Positions 25,456 through 35,419 of a stretch of 64,000 nucleotides of DNA are shown piece after piece. The stretch spans positions 62,001-126,000 of the forward strand of contig NZ_MBES01000016.1 in the NCBI RefSeq assembly GCF_001954195.1, written 5' to 3'. Position 1 is the stretch's first letter. Each line of letters begins with the position of its first letter. The stretch is from Mycobacterium sp. IS-1264 (GTDB taxonomy: Bacteria; Actinomycetota; Actinomycetes; Mycobacteriales; Mycobacteriaceae). A model generated the notes under the pieces. It made no database searches and had not been told where the DNA came from. It saw only the letters and a program-made list of their open reading frames with translations. The translations under genes and the position numbers were made by a program.

Positions 25456-26767
25456 GCCGATCGGACGGCGGAGTCTGCTGCGCGGCGCCGGTGCGCTCAC
25501 CGCGGCGGCGCTGGCCCCGTGGCCCGCCGGCTGCGCCGACGACGACGACGCGTTGACCTTCTTCTTCTCGGCCAATCCGGACGAGCGTGATGCCCGGATG
25601 CGCATCGTCGACGAATTCCAGCGCCGCCATCCCGACATCAAGGTTCGAGCGGTGTTGTCGGCGCCGGGCGTGATGCAGCAGCTTTCGACGTTCTGCGCCG
25701 GTGGCAAGTGCCCCGACGTGCTGATGGCCTGGGAACTGACTTACGCGGAGCTCGCCAACCGGGGGGTGTTGCTGGATCTCGGCACTCTGCTGGCGCGGGA
25801 TCCGGCTTTTGCCGCGCAACTTAAGTCCGACAGCATCGAGGCGCTGTATGAGACGTTCACGTTCAACGGCGGACAATACGCATTCCCGGAGCAATGGTCG
25901 GGGAACTACCTGTTCTACAACAGACGGCTCTTCGCCGAGGCCGGTGTGCCCGCGCCGCCGCGAACATGGGAGCAGCCGTGGAATTTCACCGAATTCCTTG
26001 CCACCGCACAGGCTCTGACCAAGCGCAACGGTTCGGGCCGCACCAGCCAGTGGGGCTTCGTCAACACCTGGGTTTCGTTCTACTCGGCCGGGTTGTTCGC
26101 GATCAACAACGGCGTGCCGTGGGCCACCCCGCGCATGAATCCGAACCACTTCAATTTCGACGATGAGGCGTTCATCGAGGCGGTCCAGTTCTACGCCGAC
26201 CTGGCAAACCGGCACCGGGTGGCGCCCAACGCGTCCGAGGTGCAGTCGATGTCGACACCCGATCTGTTTGCCGCGGGAAAGGCGGCGATCGCGCTCGGCG
26301 GCCACTGGAGGTACCAGACGTTCATGCGAGCCGACGGCCTGGATTTCGACGTGGCGCCGCTACCCGTCGGACCGCGCCGCCAGGGCCGGCCGGCCGCCTC
26401 CGACATCGGCACCACCGGGCTGGCCATCTCGGCGAGCAGTCAACGTAAGGAGCAGGCCTGGGAGTTCGTCAAGTTCGCGACCGGTCCCGTGGGCCAGGCA
26501 TTGATCGCCGAGTCGTCCCTTTTCGTCCCGGTGCTGCGGTCCGCGCTCGACTCGAGGGGATTCGCCGATGCCCACCAGCGGGTCGGCAACCTGGCCGTGC
26601 TGACCGAGGGGCCGGCGCAGTCGGAGGCGCTGCCGGTCACCCCGGCCTGGGAAAAGGTCGCCGCCCTGATGGACCGCAACTTCGGGCCCGTGCTGCGCGG
26701 ATCCCGTCCGGCGGCATCGCTGGCGGGGATGTCGGGCGCCCTCGACGAGGTGTTGCGCACACCATGA
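25445..26767 (+). CDS. sugar ABC transporter substrate-binding lipoprotein (Rv2041c-like)
   Basis: 440 residues; family 1 extracellular solute-binding protein. The N-terminus has a twin-arginine-like GRRSLLRGA and then a Cys at about 30 (PAGC) that could be lipidated. The mature part has the usual two-lobe pattern (PDVLMAWELTYAEL, then FPEQWSGNYLFYNRRLF). M. tuberculosis Rv2041c has the same size and gene order. It would capture a sugar or sugar-like ligand outside the membrane; the ligand is unknown. The stop overlaps the next gene (ATGA). Confidence 0.88.
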   Translation: MLDRPIGRRSLLRGAGALTAAALAPWPAGCADDDDALTFFFSANPDERDARMRIVDEFQRRHPDIKVRAVLSAPGVMQQLSTFCAGGKCPDVLMAWELTYAELANRGVLLDLGTLLARDPAFAAQLKSDSIEALYETFTFNGGQYAFPEQWSGNYLFYNRRLFAEAGVPAPPRTWEQPWNFTEFLATAQALTKRNGSGRTSQWGFVNTWVSFYSAGLFAINNGVPWATPRMNPNHFNFDDEAFIEAVQFYADLANRHRVAPNASEVQSMSTPDLFAAGKAAIALGGHWRYQTFMRADGLDFDVAPLPVGPRRQGRPAASDIGTTGLAISASSQRKEQAWEFVKFATGPVGQALIAESSLFVPVLRSALDSRGFADAHQRVGNLAVLTEGPAQSEALPVTPAWEKVAALMDRNFGPVLRGSRPAASLAGMSGALDEVLRTP

Positions 26768-27711
26768 CATCGGTCGACTCCGCGCCGGCTGACGCGAAAC
26801 GCCCCAACGGCCCCCGCCCCATGCGACGCCGCGCGTGGGCCGGTCGCTTGTTCGTCGCACCCAACCTGGCCGCCGTCGCGGTGTTCATGCTGTTTCCGCT
26901 CGGGTTCTCGCTGTACATGAGCTTCCAGAGCTGGGACGTCTTCCGGCCGCCAAAATTCGTGGGAACGAAGAACTTCGAAGACCTCTTCACCTCGGACCCA
27001 CTGTTTTTGATCGCGATCCGCAACACGGTGATCTTCACCCTGGGGACCGTCGTGCCGACCCTGCTTATCAGCCTCGTCGTCGCCGGCGTGCTGAACCGAA
27101 AGGTCAAGGGCATCGGCATCTTTCGGACGATCGTCTTCATGCCGCTGGCCATCTCGTCGGTGGTGATGGCTGTCGTGTGGCAGTTTGTCTTCAACACCGA
27201 CAACGGGCTGCTCAACATCATGCTCGGCTGGATCGGGATCGGCCCCATCCCGTGGCTGGTCGACCCCCGGTGGGCGATGTTCTCGCTGTGCATGGTCAGC
27301 GTCTGGCGCAGCGTGCCCTTTGCGACGGTCATCTTGCTGGCCGCCATGCAGGGGGTTCCGGAAACCATGTACGAGGCGGCCAAAATCGACGGCGCGGGGG
27401 AGATCCGGCAGTTCGTGTCCATCACCGTACCGCTGATCCGCGGGGCGATGTCGTTCGTGTTGGTCATCTCGATCATCCACGCGTTTCAGGCTTTTGACCT
27501 GGTCTACGTCCTCAACGGCGCGAACGGCGGTCCGGAGACCGCCACCTATGTGCTGGGCATCATGCTGTTTCAGCATGCGTTTTCGTTCCTGGAATTCGGC
27601 TATGCGTCGGCACTGGCGTGGGTGATGTTCGCGATCCTGTTGGTGGTGACCGTGTTTCAGTTGCGGCTCACCCAGCAGCGCTCACGGGAGGCTTCCAGTG
27701 GTCTCGGCTGA
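26764..27711 (+). CDS. sugar ABC transporter permease (Rv2040c-like)
   Basis: 315 residues, MalF-type inner-membrane subunit with six hydrophobic segments. The EAA loop is YEAAKIDGAGEIRQFVSITV near residue 205, which docks the ATPase. ATGA overlap with the upstream binding protein and a 14-base overlap with the next permease show a tight operon. Confidence 0.9.
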   Translation: MTSVDSAPADAKRPNGPRPMRRRAWAGRLFVAPNLAAVAVFMLFPLGFSLYMSFQSWDVFRPPKFVGTKNFEDLFTSDPLFLIAIRNTVIFTLGTVVPTLLISLVVAGVLNRKVKGIGIFRTIVFMPLAISSVVMAVVWQFVFNTDNGLLNIMLGWIGIGPIPWLVDPRWAMFSLCMVSVWRSVPFATVILLAAMQGVPETMYEAAKIDGAGEIRQFVSITVPLIRGAMSFVLVISIIHAFQAFDLVYVLNGANGGPETATYVLGIMLFQHAFSFLEFGYASALAWVMFAILLVVTVFQLRLTQQRSREASSGLG

Positions 27712-28540
27712 TCGCGTGTTCAAGCGCAATGTCCTTCGCGCGCTACTGGTCTACACCGCCCTGATCGGCATCGCATGGTGTTGGCTGTTTCCGATCGCCT
27801 GGGCGGTGTCGGGTTCGTTGAAGCGCGAAGGCGAGGTCACCGAGCCGACACTGTTGCCGGCCCACCCGCGGTGGTCCAACTACACCGAGGTGTTCTCGCT
27901 GATGCCGTTCGGGCGGATGTTCTTCAACACCGTGTTGTACGCGGGGTGCGTCACGGCCGGGCAGGTGTTCTTCTGCTCGTTGGCCGGCTACGCGTTCGCG
28001 CGACTGCAGTTCCGCGGCCGCGACACGCTGTTCGTCTTGTACCTGGGCACGCTGATGGTGCCGCTGACCGTGACGGTGATCCCGCAATTCATTCTGATGC
28101 GAACCTTCGGTTGGGTGGACACGCCGTGGGCGATGATCGTGCCGGGCCTGTTCGGCAGCGCCTTCGGCACCTATCTGATGCGGCAGTTCTTCCGAACGCT
28201 GCCAACCGATCTCGAGGAGGCCGCGATCCTGGACGGTTGCTCGCCGTGGCAGATCTACTGGCGGATTCTGCTGCCGCATGCGCGGCCGGCGGTGATGGTG
28301 CTCGCGGTGCTCACGTGGGTCAACGTGTGGAATGACTTCTTGTGGCCGCTGCTGATGCTGCAGCGCAACAGCCTGGCGACGCTGACGCTCGGCCTGGTCC
28401 GGCTGCGCGGCGAATATGTAGCCCGCTGGCCGATAATCATGGCAACCTCGATGCTGATCATGGTGCCGCTTGTCCTCATCTATGCGATCGCGCAGCGTTC
28501 CTTCGTGCGCGGTATCGCCGTCACCGGGCTCGGTGGATAG
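27698..28540 (+). CDS. sugar ABC transporter permease (Rv2039c-like)
   Basis: 280 residues, MalG-type permease with six hydrophobic segments and the EAA loop LEEAAILDGCSPWQIYWRIL. GTG start follows GGGAGG at a good distance and lies inside the upstream permease gene. Forms the second half of the channel. Confidence 0.9.
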   Translation: MVSADRVFKRNVLRALLVYTALIGIAWCWLFPIAWAVSGSLKREGEVTEPTLLPAHPRWSNYTEVFSLMPFGRMFFNTVLYAGCVTAGQVFFCSLAGYAFARLQFRGRDTLFVLYLGTLMVPLTVTVIPQFILMRTFGWVDTPWAMIVPGLFGSAFGTYLMRQFFRTLPTDLEEAAILDGCSPWQIYWRILLPHARPAVMVLAVLTWVNVWNDFLWPLLMLQRNSLATLTLGLVRLRGEYVARWPIIMATSMLIMVPLVLIYAIAQRSFVRGIAVTGLGG

Positions 28541-28543
28541 CGC

Positions 28544-29608
<1,065 letters not shown>

Positions 29609-29617
<9 letters not shown>

Positions 29618-30901
29618 TGCCCGCGCAGAGTCACCGATCAATCGGTCAACGACGCCGGCCAAGCACGAAAAACCCGGGGCCGCAGCCAGGTCGGCCGCAA
29701 CAAGCTGGCTGGCCTGCCGGTACCGCGGTTGATTAAGGACGGCGAGAATGTCGCGGCGTAGGGCACGCGGTGTGGGTCGTTCGCTTCTGATGCGCCGCCC
29801 GACGCCGGACCATGCAACGCGCGCGCCGACCTCAGGTTTGTCTTCCTTGCCGCCGGTGGCGACGATCGGCACGCCGTAGCGTAAGGCGTAGTGGACCCCT
29901 CCATAGCCGCCATTGGTCACGTACACCGCAGTGCGAGGGATCAATTCGTCGTACGGCAGGAACATCGCAGCGCGGGCGTTCGCCGGCAGCGGGGGCAGCG
30001 TGTCCAGCGGGCGACCACCCGTCGCGACTACGACGAGGACGTCATCGTCGGCAAGCGCGCGCATCGTCGGCGCGATGGCTTGCTCGTAGTCGGTGTTGGC
30101 GGCGGTGCCTTGGGTGACGTGGATGACGGGCCGGGTTGCGTCCAAGTCAGACCACCACTCCGGTAGCGGAGCGCGCGAGCCGGTGGCGCACAGCGGGCCG
30201 GCGAAGTGAAGGGTGGGGGGTGCATCGGACCGGGGGTACTCGAAAGAGGGAACGGAAAACTGGACGAAGCCGTCGGCGCGGCGGTGCCAACCCGTAAACC
30301 CGCCCGGCATGTCTTTGCCGTGCACCTCCCTGTGCAGGTCGTTGATTATCTGGTTGCCCCCACGCAGGATTCGGCGTTGCAGAATACCCAGCGCGAAGTT
30401 GCGCTGACGGTTGAGAAAACGGGCCGGCGGCAGGCCGAAGCCGAAGGGGGCGATGTCGCGGCTCTCGATGCACAGCGGAATGACGCCACAGATGACGACC
30501 GCTGGGCGCGCGGCACGCTGGTGGCCGAGCAAGAGCGCGGCCCCGAGAAAATTCTGCTCGGCGAGCACGACGTCGGCGGGTTGCGCCGCAATGGCGGCGA
30601 CGACGGTGCCGTATTGCGCCTTGGCGGGTCGGCAAAAGAAGTGTTCGATATCGAAGCCGATCGATTTGACGCCCTTCAATCGGGCGCGCTCGGGGAAGCG
30701 CTCGAAGAGGTTCCGGTCGTCGAAGTCGGCCTCTGGGGGCAGCGGCACATGGCGCGCACCCGTGGCGGCGACCTTGTCGGCGAAGCGTGAGCCCGTAACG
30801 AATCGCACGTCGTCGCCGCGCTTGACGAAGTTCTCGGCGACGGTCAGCAATGGCGTCACATGCCCGTGCGCCGGGATGCTGGCGATGATGACGGAGGACA
30901 T
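29609..30901 (-). CDS. GT1-family glycosyltransferase (MGT/UGT type)
   Basis: 430 residues. The N-terminal domain opens SSVIIASIPAHGHVTPLL, with the general-base His region of GT1 enzymes. The C-terminal nucleotide-binding domain has VTQGTAAN, then YVTNGGYGGVHYALRYGVP in the sugar-nucleotide signature position. Similar enzymes glycosylate macrolides, sterols or lipids; substrate not predictable. Divergent from a TetR gene with only 43 bases between starts and an inverted repeat in the gap. Confidence 0.87.
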
Positions 30902-30930
30902 GGCACCGCCCTTCTTCGGCTACAACCTGG

Positions 30931-30945
30931 TAGTATTCATTACTA
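30931..30945. promoter_or_regulatory. inverted repeat between glycosyltransferase and TetR genes
   Basis: TAGTATTCATTACTA has five-base arms (TAGTA/TACTA) and sits directly against the TetR start. The 43-base divergent gap leaves little other room for control elements. Likely operator of the adjacent TetR protein. Confidence 0.5.
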
Positions 30946-31607
30946 TGTCACCCAAGTCAATACAGCAGCCCCGTGTGTATCGATCTGAGCTGCGTCAACA
31001 GCAGGCGCAGGCGACGCGGTCGCGGGTCGTTGCGGCCGCGGCGCAGCTGTTTACCACCGACGGTTACGCGCGAACGACCCTCGCGAAAATCGCCGCGGCG
31101 GCCGGTGTGTCGGCCGAAACCGTTCAGGCACACGGACCGAAGGCCGCCCTGCTGATCGCCGCCGTCGAGTACGCCGGACTAGGCGTGAGTGGCGAGGAAA
31201 GCATCTTCGATCTCGATATCGGCCGCAAACTGCTGGCAAGTGATGACCGCGAGGAAACGCTGGATCTCATAGTCGCTTTCGCAACGGAAACACACGAACG
31301 GAGCGCACACCTGGGTCTGGCGCTCATCGGCGGTGCGAGCACCGACCCCGAGTTGGATCGGCACCTCAACGACCTCATTGCGAGCATCAACCTGCAGATC
31401 CGGCGGGTACTGGACGTGTGCCGTGACCGCGGATGGCTTCGGGTCGACATTCCGTTCGACGAAATCGTCGAAACGGGCGCGGTGCTCTGCAGCGTTGACA
31501 CCTATCTGCGGATGACCCACCACGACGGATGGAGCGTGAAAGCCTACCGGGGATGGCTTCGCCGCATGCTGGCCGAAACCGTTTTCAGTTCGCCACAAGC
31601 AACTTGA
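30945..31607 (+). CDS. TetR-family regulator of the glycosyltransferase
   Basis: 220 residues from ATG 30945. Helix-turn-helix region RVVAAAAQLFTTDGYARTTL followed by AAAAGVSAETVQAHG, slightly unusual in having Gln-Ala-His where YxxF is common. It is divergent from the glycosyltransferase and probably its repressor. No strong ribosome site because the operator-like repeat occupies that space. Confidence 0.8.
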   Translation: MSPKSIQQPRVYRSELRQQQAQATRSRVVAAAAQLFTTDGYARTTLAKIAAAAGVSAETVQAHGPKAALLIAAVEYAGLGVSGEESIFDLDIGRKLLASDDREETLDLIVAFATETHERSAHLGLALIGGASTDPELDRHLNDLIASINLQIRRVLDVCRDRGWLRVDIPFDEIVETGAVLCSVDTYLRMTHHDGWSVKAYRGWLRRMLAETVFSSPQAT

Positions 31608-31665
31608 CGGTCAGTTCTGGCGCGCCGTAATGATGTTTGGCCGCAAGGCTTTCTAATATTGCCGC

Positions 31666-32499
31666 GTGGATCGCTACGGACCCGATGTTCTCGCCGCTCG
31701 CCGGCGCAAGCCTCGCTCGACCGAGCACCCGGCCGAGCTGGGGCTGGTCGTTGAGGATGTAGAGACCGGCTATGTCGGGGCAGTGGTCCGCGTCGAATAC
31801 GGCCGCCTCGAGCTGGAGGACCGGCACGGCCACACCCGCGGATTCCCGTTGGGCCCCGGGTATCTACTCGAAGGCCGCCCGGTGATCCTCACGGCGCCAC
31901 GGCGGCCGACACCCACCGCCGCGGGTAGGACGGCGTCGGGATCGGTCGCGGTGCCCGGCGTCCGGGCCCGGACCGCGCGCGCCAGCCGGATCTACGTTGA
32001 GGGGCGCCACGACGCCGAACTCATCGCACAGGTGTGGGGCGAGGACTTGCGGATCGAAGGTGTCGTCGTGGAACACCTCGGCGGGGTGGATGACCTGGTG
32101 AGCATCGTGACCGAATTCGAGCCCGGGCCGGGACGCCGGCTGGGCGTACTCGTCGACCACCTCGTGGCGGGCTCGAAAGAGGCGCGCATCGCCGACGCGG
32201 TGCGCCGTGGGCCCGGCGGCTCGCACACGCTGGTCGTCGGGCACCCCTACGTCGACATATGGCAGGCGGTAAAGCCGCAGCGGCTCGGCCTGCGGGCTTG
32301 GCCGACGGTGCCGCGGCACGTCGAGTGGAAGCACGGCGCATGCCAGGCGCTCGGCTTGCCGCATGCCAACCAGGCGGACATCGCCCGCGCGTGGCGACGC
32401 ATCCGTTCGCGCGTGCGGGACTGGAACGACCTGGAGCCGGCGCTGATCAGCCGAGTCGAAGAACTCATCGACTTTGTGACGCAGCCTGCCGGGCCGTAA
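31666..32499 (+). CDS. DUF3097 protein
   Basis: 277 residues from GTG. The pattern RIYVEGRHDAELIAQVWG, then LGVLVDHLVAGSKE and VVGHPYVDIWQAVKP, fits DUF3097. Its acidic motifs (VEGRHDAE, LVDHL) look like a TOPRIM-type metal site. Such domains act on nucleic acids, but no activity is established for this family to my knowledge. Stands alone between the TetR gene and efeU. Confidence 0.72.
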   Translation: MDRYGPDVLAARRRKPRSTEHPAELGLVVEDVETGYVGAVVRVEYGRLELEDRHGHTRGFPLGPGYLLEGRPVILTAPRRPTPTAAGRTASGSVAVPGVRARTARASRIYVEGRHDAELIAQVWGEDLRIEGVVVEHLGGVDDLVSIVTEFEPGPGRRLGVLVDHLVAGSKEARIADAVRRGPGGSHTLVVGHPYVDIWQAVKPQRLGLRAWPTVPRHVEWKHGACQALGLPHANQADIARAWRRIRSRVRDWNDLEPALISRVEELIDFVTQPAGP

Positions 32500-32534
32500 C
32501 AGCCGGGTAAACCCCCCGCTTAACGGAGGCGGTT

Positions 32535-32552
32535 AGTTAGGCTACGCTAACT
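32535..32552. promoter_or_regulatory. IdeR-like iron box upstream of efeUOB
   Basis: AGTTAGGCTACGCTAACT is a near-palindrome with six-base arms. It matches 14 of 19 positions of the mycobacterial IdeR box when aligned on TTAGGCTA. It lies 35 bases upstream of the efeU start, as expected for iron-dependent repression. Assigned by eye. Confidence 0.55.
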
Positions 32553-32587
32553 TGGGGCTCCCGATTGGCGGGACAGGAACCGGGTGA

Positions 32588-34198
32588 ATGCAGGGGATAT
32601 ACGGCGTTTTCATAGGCACCTTCCTCATCGGCCTGCGTGAAGGTCTGGAGGCGACGCTCATCGTGAGCATCGTTGGGGCCTTCCTCAAGCGCAACGGTCA
32701 GTCGACGCGCCCGATGTTCATCGGTGTCGGCCTGGCCGTGGCGATCAGCGTCGCGGTTGGCGTCGGGTTGGATCTGGTTTCGGCGACCCTGCCGCAGGCT
32801 CAACAAGAAATGATGGAAACGGTCATCAACGCCATCGCGGTGGTGTTCGTGACCTCGATGATCATCTGGATGAACCGCAACGCCCCGCGGCTCAAGGGCG
32901 AGCTCGAGCGTGAGGCCCGTCAGGCGCTCAACCGGGGCGGCGCGCTGGCGCTGGTGGTCATGGCCTTCCTCGCCGTGCTCAAGGAGGGCTTCGAGACATC
33001 GGTGTTCCTGCTGGCGGCCGCCGAGACGTCGCACGGCAACCGGTGGTTCTCCGTGCTGGGCGGCGCGGCCGGAATCGCGGTATCGATCGGGCTCGGCGTC
33101 GGCCTCTACTTCGGTGGTTTGAAACTCAATCTCGGCCGGTTCTTCCGCGTCACCGGGGTGTTTTTGGTATTGATCGCCGCCGGGTTGGTGATGGGGGGCC
33201 TGCGCACCGCGCACGAGGCCGGCTGGGTGACCATCGGCCAGCAACAGGTGTTCGACTTCTCGGCGTGGATGCCCAGCCAATCCATGCTGGGTGCGCTGAT
33301 CACCGGGGTGTTCGGGCTGCCGCCCGATCCCCGGCTGATCGAGGTGCTCGGCTGGCTGCTCTATGCGGTCGCGGTCCTCGTCGCGTTCCTGTGGCCGGCC
33401 CGGCTCACCGCCGCGCCCCGAATCCGGCGTCGACTGTTGGCCGCCGCGTCCGCGGCCCTGTTCGTCGCCGCCGCGCTGCTGGCAATCGCGGTGCCCGCGG
33501 GTGGCTCCGCCGCCGGAACGCGGACCCGCGCCGTCACCGACCGTCTCGGTCACACCGCGAGCGTGTCGCTGCTGTCCAAACCCGGCGGCCGCTCGCTGGC
33601 AATTACGGGCGGGGACGGTCCCCGCAGCGTCGAACTCGGCGCGGCCGGTGTCCAGACCGTGGGCGGGGTCACGGTGCAGGCGTGGCAGGCGACGGTTCCC
33701 GCCGACCCCGGCCCCAGCTCCCCGACGGTCACGCTGGAGGAGTTGTCGAGTCTGACCGGTGGGCGGCTGCCCGTGGGCGTGACGCTGGCCCGCACCCCGG
33801 GCCCCTTCCAAGCGCAGTGGGCCGCCAGCACCGTGTATACGGCTCTGGCCCAAGGTGATTCGGTTGTGAGCGCCCAAGCCGCCAGCAATCGCACCGCGGT
33901 GCTCACCGGCGGCGGGCTCGCCGGCCCGAAGACCGTGAGCGTCGGCGCATTGCCCACCGATTGGTCCACGGCGAGTGCCGAAGACCAGGCGATGGCGGCG
34001 CGCATCTCGGCCGCCGCGCGTGAGCGCGACGAGCGGCAACTCTGGAGAGTCTGGCTTCCGCTGGTGCTGGGCGTATTCGCGGTGGCGTGCGCCCTGGGCG
34101 CGGTAGTTTCGGGACGCAGTGACCGCGCCGGAACCGAAGGGGAGAGGAGATCCATCGATGGTGAATCACACCGTCCGGGCACGGTGCCGGTCTCGTGA
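32588..34198 (+). CDS. efeU: EfeU/FTR1-type ferrous iron permease with extended C-terminus
   Basis: 536 residues, about 250 longer than a standard EfeU. Residues 1-280 are the FTR1 permease with seven hydrophobic segments and both iron motifs, REGLE (17-21) and KEGFE (132-136). Residues 300-490 form an extra non-membrane region rich in Thr/Ser/Gly, followed by one more hydrophobic helix near 498-515. The extension would sit outside the membrane and could dock EfeO or EfeB. Its 3' end overlaps efeO by 41 bases. IdeR-like box upstream. Confidence 0.88.
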   Translation: MQGIYGVFIGTFLIGLREGLEATLIVSIVGAFLKRNGQSTRPMFIGVGLAVAISVAVGVGLDLVSATLPQAQQEMMETVINAIAVVFVTSMIIWMNRNAPRLKGELEREARQALNRGGALALVVMAFLAVLKEGFETSVFLLAAAETSHGNRWFSVLGGAAGIAVSIGLGVGLYFGGLKLNLGRFFRVTGVFLVLIAAGLVMGGLRTAHEAGWVTIGQQQVFDFSAWMPSQSMLGALITGVFGLPPDPRLIEVLGWLLYAVAVLVAFLWPARLTAAPRIRRRLLAAASAALFVAAALLAIAVPAGGSAAGTRTRAVTDRLGHTASVSLLSKPGGRSLAITGGDGPRSVELGAAGVQTVGGVTVQAWQATVPADPGPSSPTVTLEELSSLTGGRLPVGVTLARTPGPFQAQWAASTVYTALAQGDSVVSAQAASNRTAVLTGGGLAGPKTVSVGALPTDWSTASAEDQAMAARISAAARERDERQLWRVWLPLVLGVFAVACALGAVVSGRSDRAGTEGERRSIDGESHRPGTVPVS

Positions 34199-35417
34199 AT
34201 TCTGGCTGACCGCACCGGCTTTGCTCGCCGTCGCGGCCTCGCTGTTCTTCGCGACCGCGTGTGGCCACTCGAGCGGTAGCTCGAGCCCCGCGAAACCGGG
34301 GCAACCTGGCGGCAAGAACGCGGTCAAGGTGACGATGGCCAACAATGGCGGCAAGGACGGCTGTGCGCTGGACACCACCAGCGTGCCCGCCGGGCCGGTC
34401 ACCTTCACGGTGGTCAACACCGGCGCGCCGGCGATCACCGAAATGGAGTTACTCAGGGACCAGCGCATCGTGGGCGAAAAGGAAAACCTCGCTCCCGGCC
34501 TGGATCCGGTGTCGTTCACCATCACGCTGGACGGCGGCTCCTATCAGCTGTATTGCCCCGGCGCCAGCGCCGAATATCAAACCCTGACGGTGACGGGCCA
34601 AGCGCCGGCGACACCGACGGGGACGGTGGCAACCATCCTCAGCCAGGGCACCAAGGACTACGCCGCCTACATCGTCAGCCAGATCGGTCAACTCGGCGAC
34701 GGCGTGAAGGCACTCGACGCCGCAGTGCAATCGGGCAACGTCGATGCCGCGAAAGCGGCCTACGCCAAGGCGCGACTGTTCTGGGAGCGATCGGAAGCCA
34801 GCGTGGAGGGCTTCGTCCTGCCGGGCTTTGCCGTCGGCGACAACGCCGGCAACCTCGACTATCTGATCGACATGCGTGAGTCGACCCCCGTCGACGCCAA
34901 AGTCGGATGGAAGGGCTTCCACGCCATCGAACGCGACCTGTGGCAGGGCGGCGCGATCACCCCGGGCACAAAGGCGTTCAGCACCGAATTGGTCGCCAAC
35001 GTAAGCAAATTGAACACCACCGTCGCCACCCTCCAATACAAGCCCGAGGATTTGGCCAACGGCGCCAGCGACCTCATCGAAGAGGTGCAGAACACCAAGA
35101 TCACCGGCGAGGAGGAGGCCTTCAGCCACATCGACCTGGTCGATTTTTCGGGCAACGTCGAAGGCGCTCAACAGGCCTACGCGTCGCTGCGGCCGGGTCT
35201 GGAGAAGATCGACGCCAATCTGGTCAACCAGATCGATCAGCAGTTCCAGGCGGTGCGCAACGTCTTGGATGGCTATCGCGACCCGTCCGCGTTGGGCGGC
35301 TATCGGACGTACACACCGGCGCTGCGGGCCAGCGACGCAACCAAACTCACGGCGGTGACCCAGCCGCTGCACCAGAGCTTGTCCACCGTCGCCCAAAAAG
35401 TCGTCTCGGCGGGCTGA
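34158..35417 (+). CDS. efeO: EfeO-like iron-binding lipoprotein (cupredoxin + M75 domain)
   Basis: 419 residues from ATG 34158, preceded by AGGAGA. Signal peptide ending FATAC suggests a lipoprotein. Residues 50-145 are an EfeO-type cupredoxin-like domain; residues 165-410 are the M75 imelysin-like domain with HxxE in HAIERDLW. EfeO delivers iron to EfeU from outside. The start lies inside efeU. Confidence 0.88.
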   Translation: MVNHTVRARCRSREFWLTAPALLAVAASLFFATACGHSSGSSSPAKPGQPGGKNAVKVTMANNGGKDGCALDTTSVPAGPVTFTVVNTGAPAITEMELLRDQRIVGEKENLAPGLDPVSFTITLDGGSYQLYCPGASAEYQTLTVTGQAPATPTGTVATILSQGTKDYAAYIVSQIGQLGDGVKALDAAVQSGNVDAAKAAYAKARLFWERSEASVEGFVLPGFAVGDNAGNLDYLIDMRESTPVDAKVGWKGFHAIERDLWQGGAITPGTKAFSTELVANVSKLNTTVATLQYKPEDLANGASDLIEEVQNTKITGEEEAFSHIDLVDFSGNVEGAQQAYASLRPGLEKIDANLVNQIDQQFQAVRNVLDGYRDPSALGGYRTYTPALRASDATKLTAVTQPLHQSLSTVAQKVVSAG

Positions 35418-35419
35418 CC

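Noticed and set aside
32537..34039. 500-codon minus-strand frame opposite efeU
   Set aside because: Low-complexity Gly/Arg/His product and complete overlap with a well-supported permease gene.
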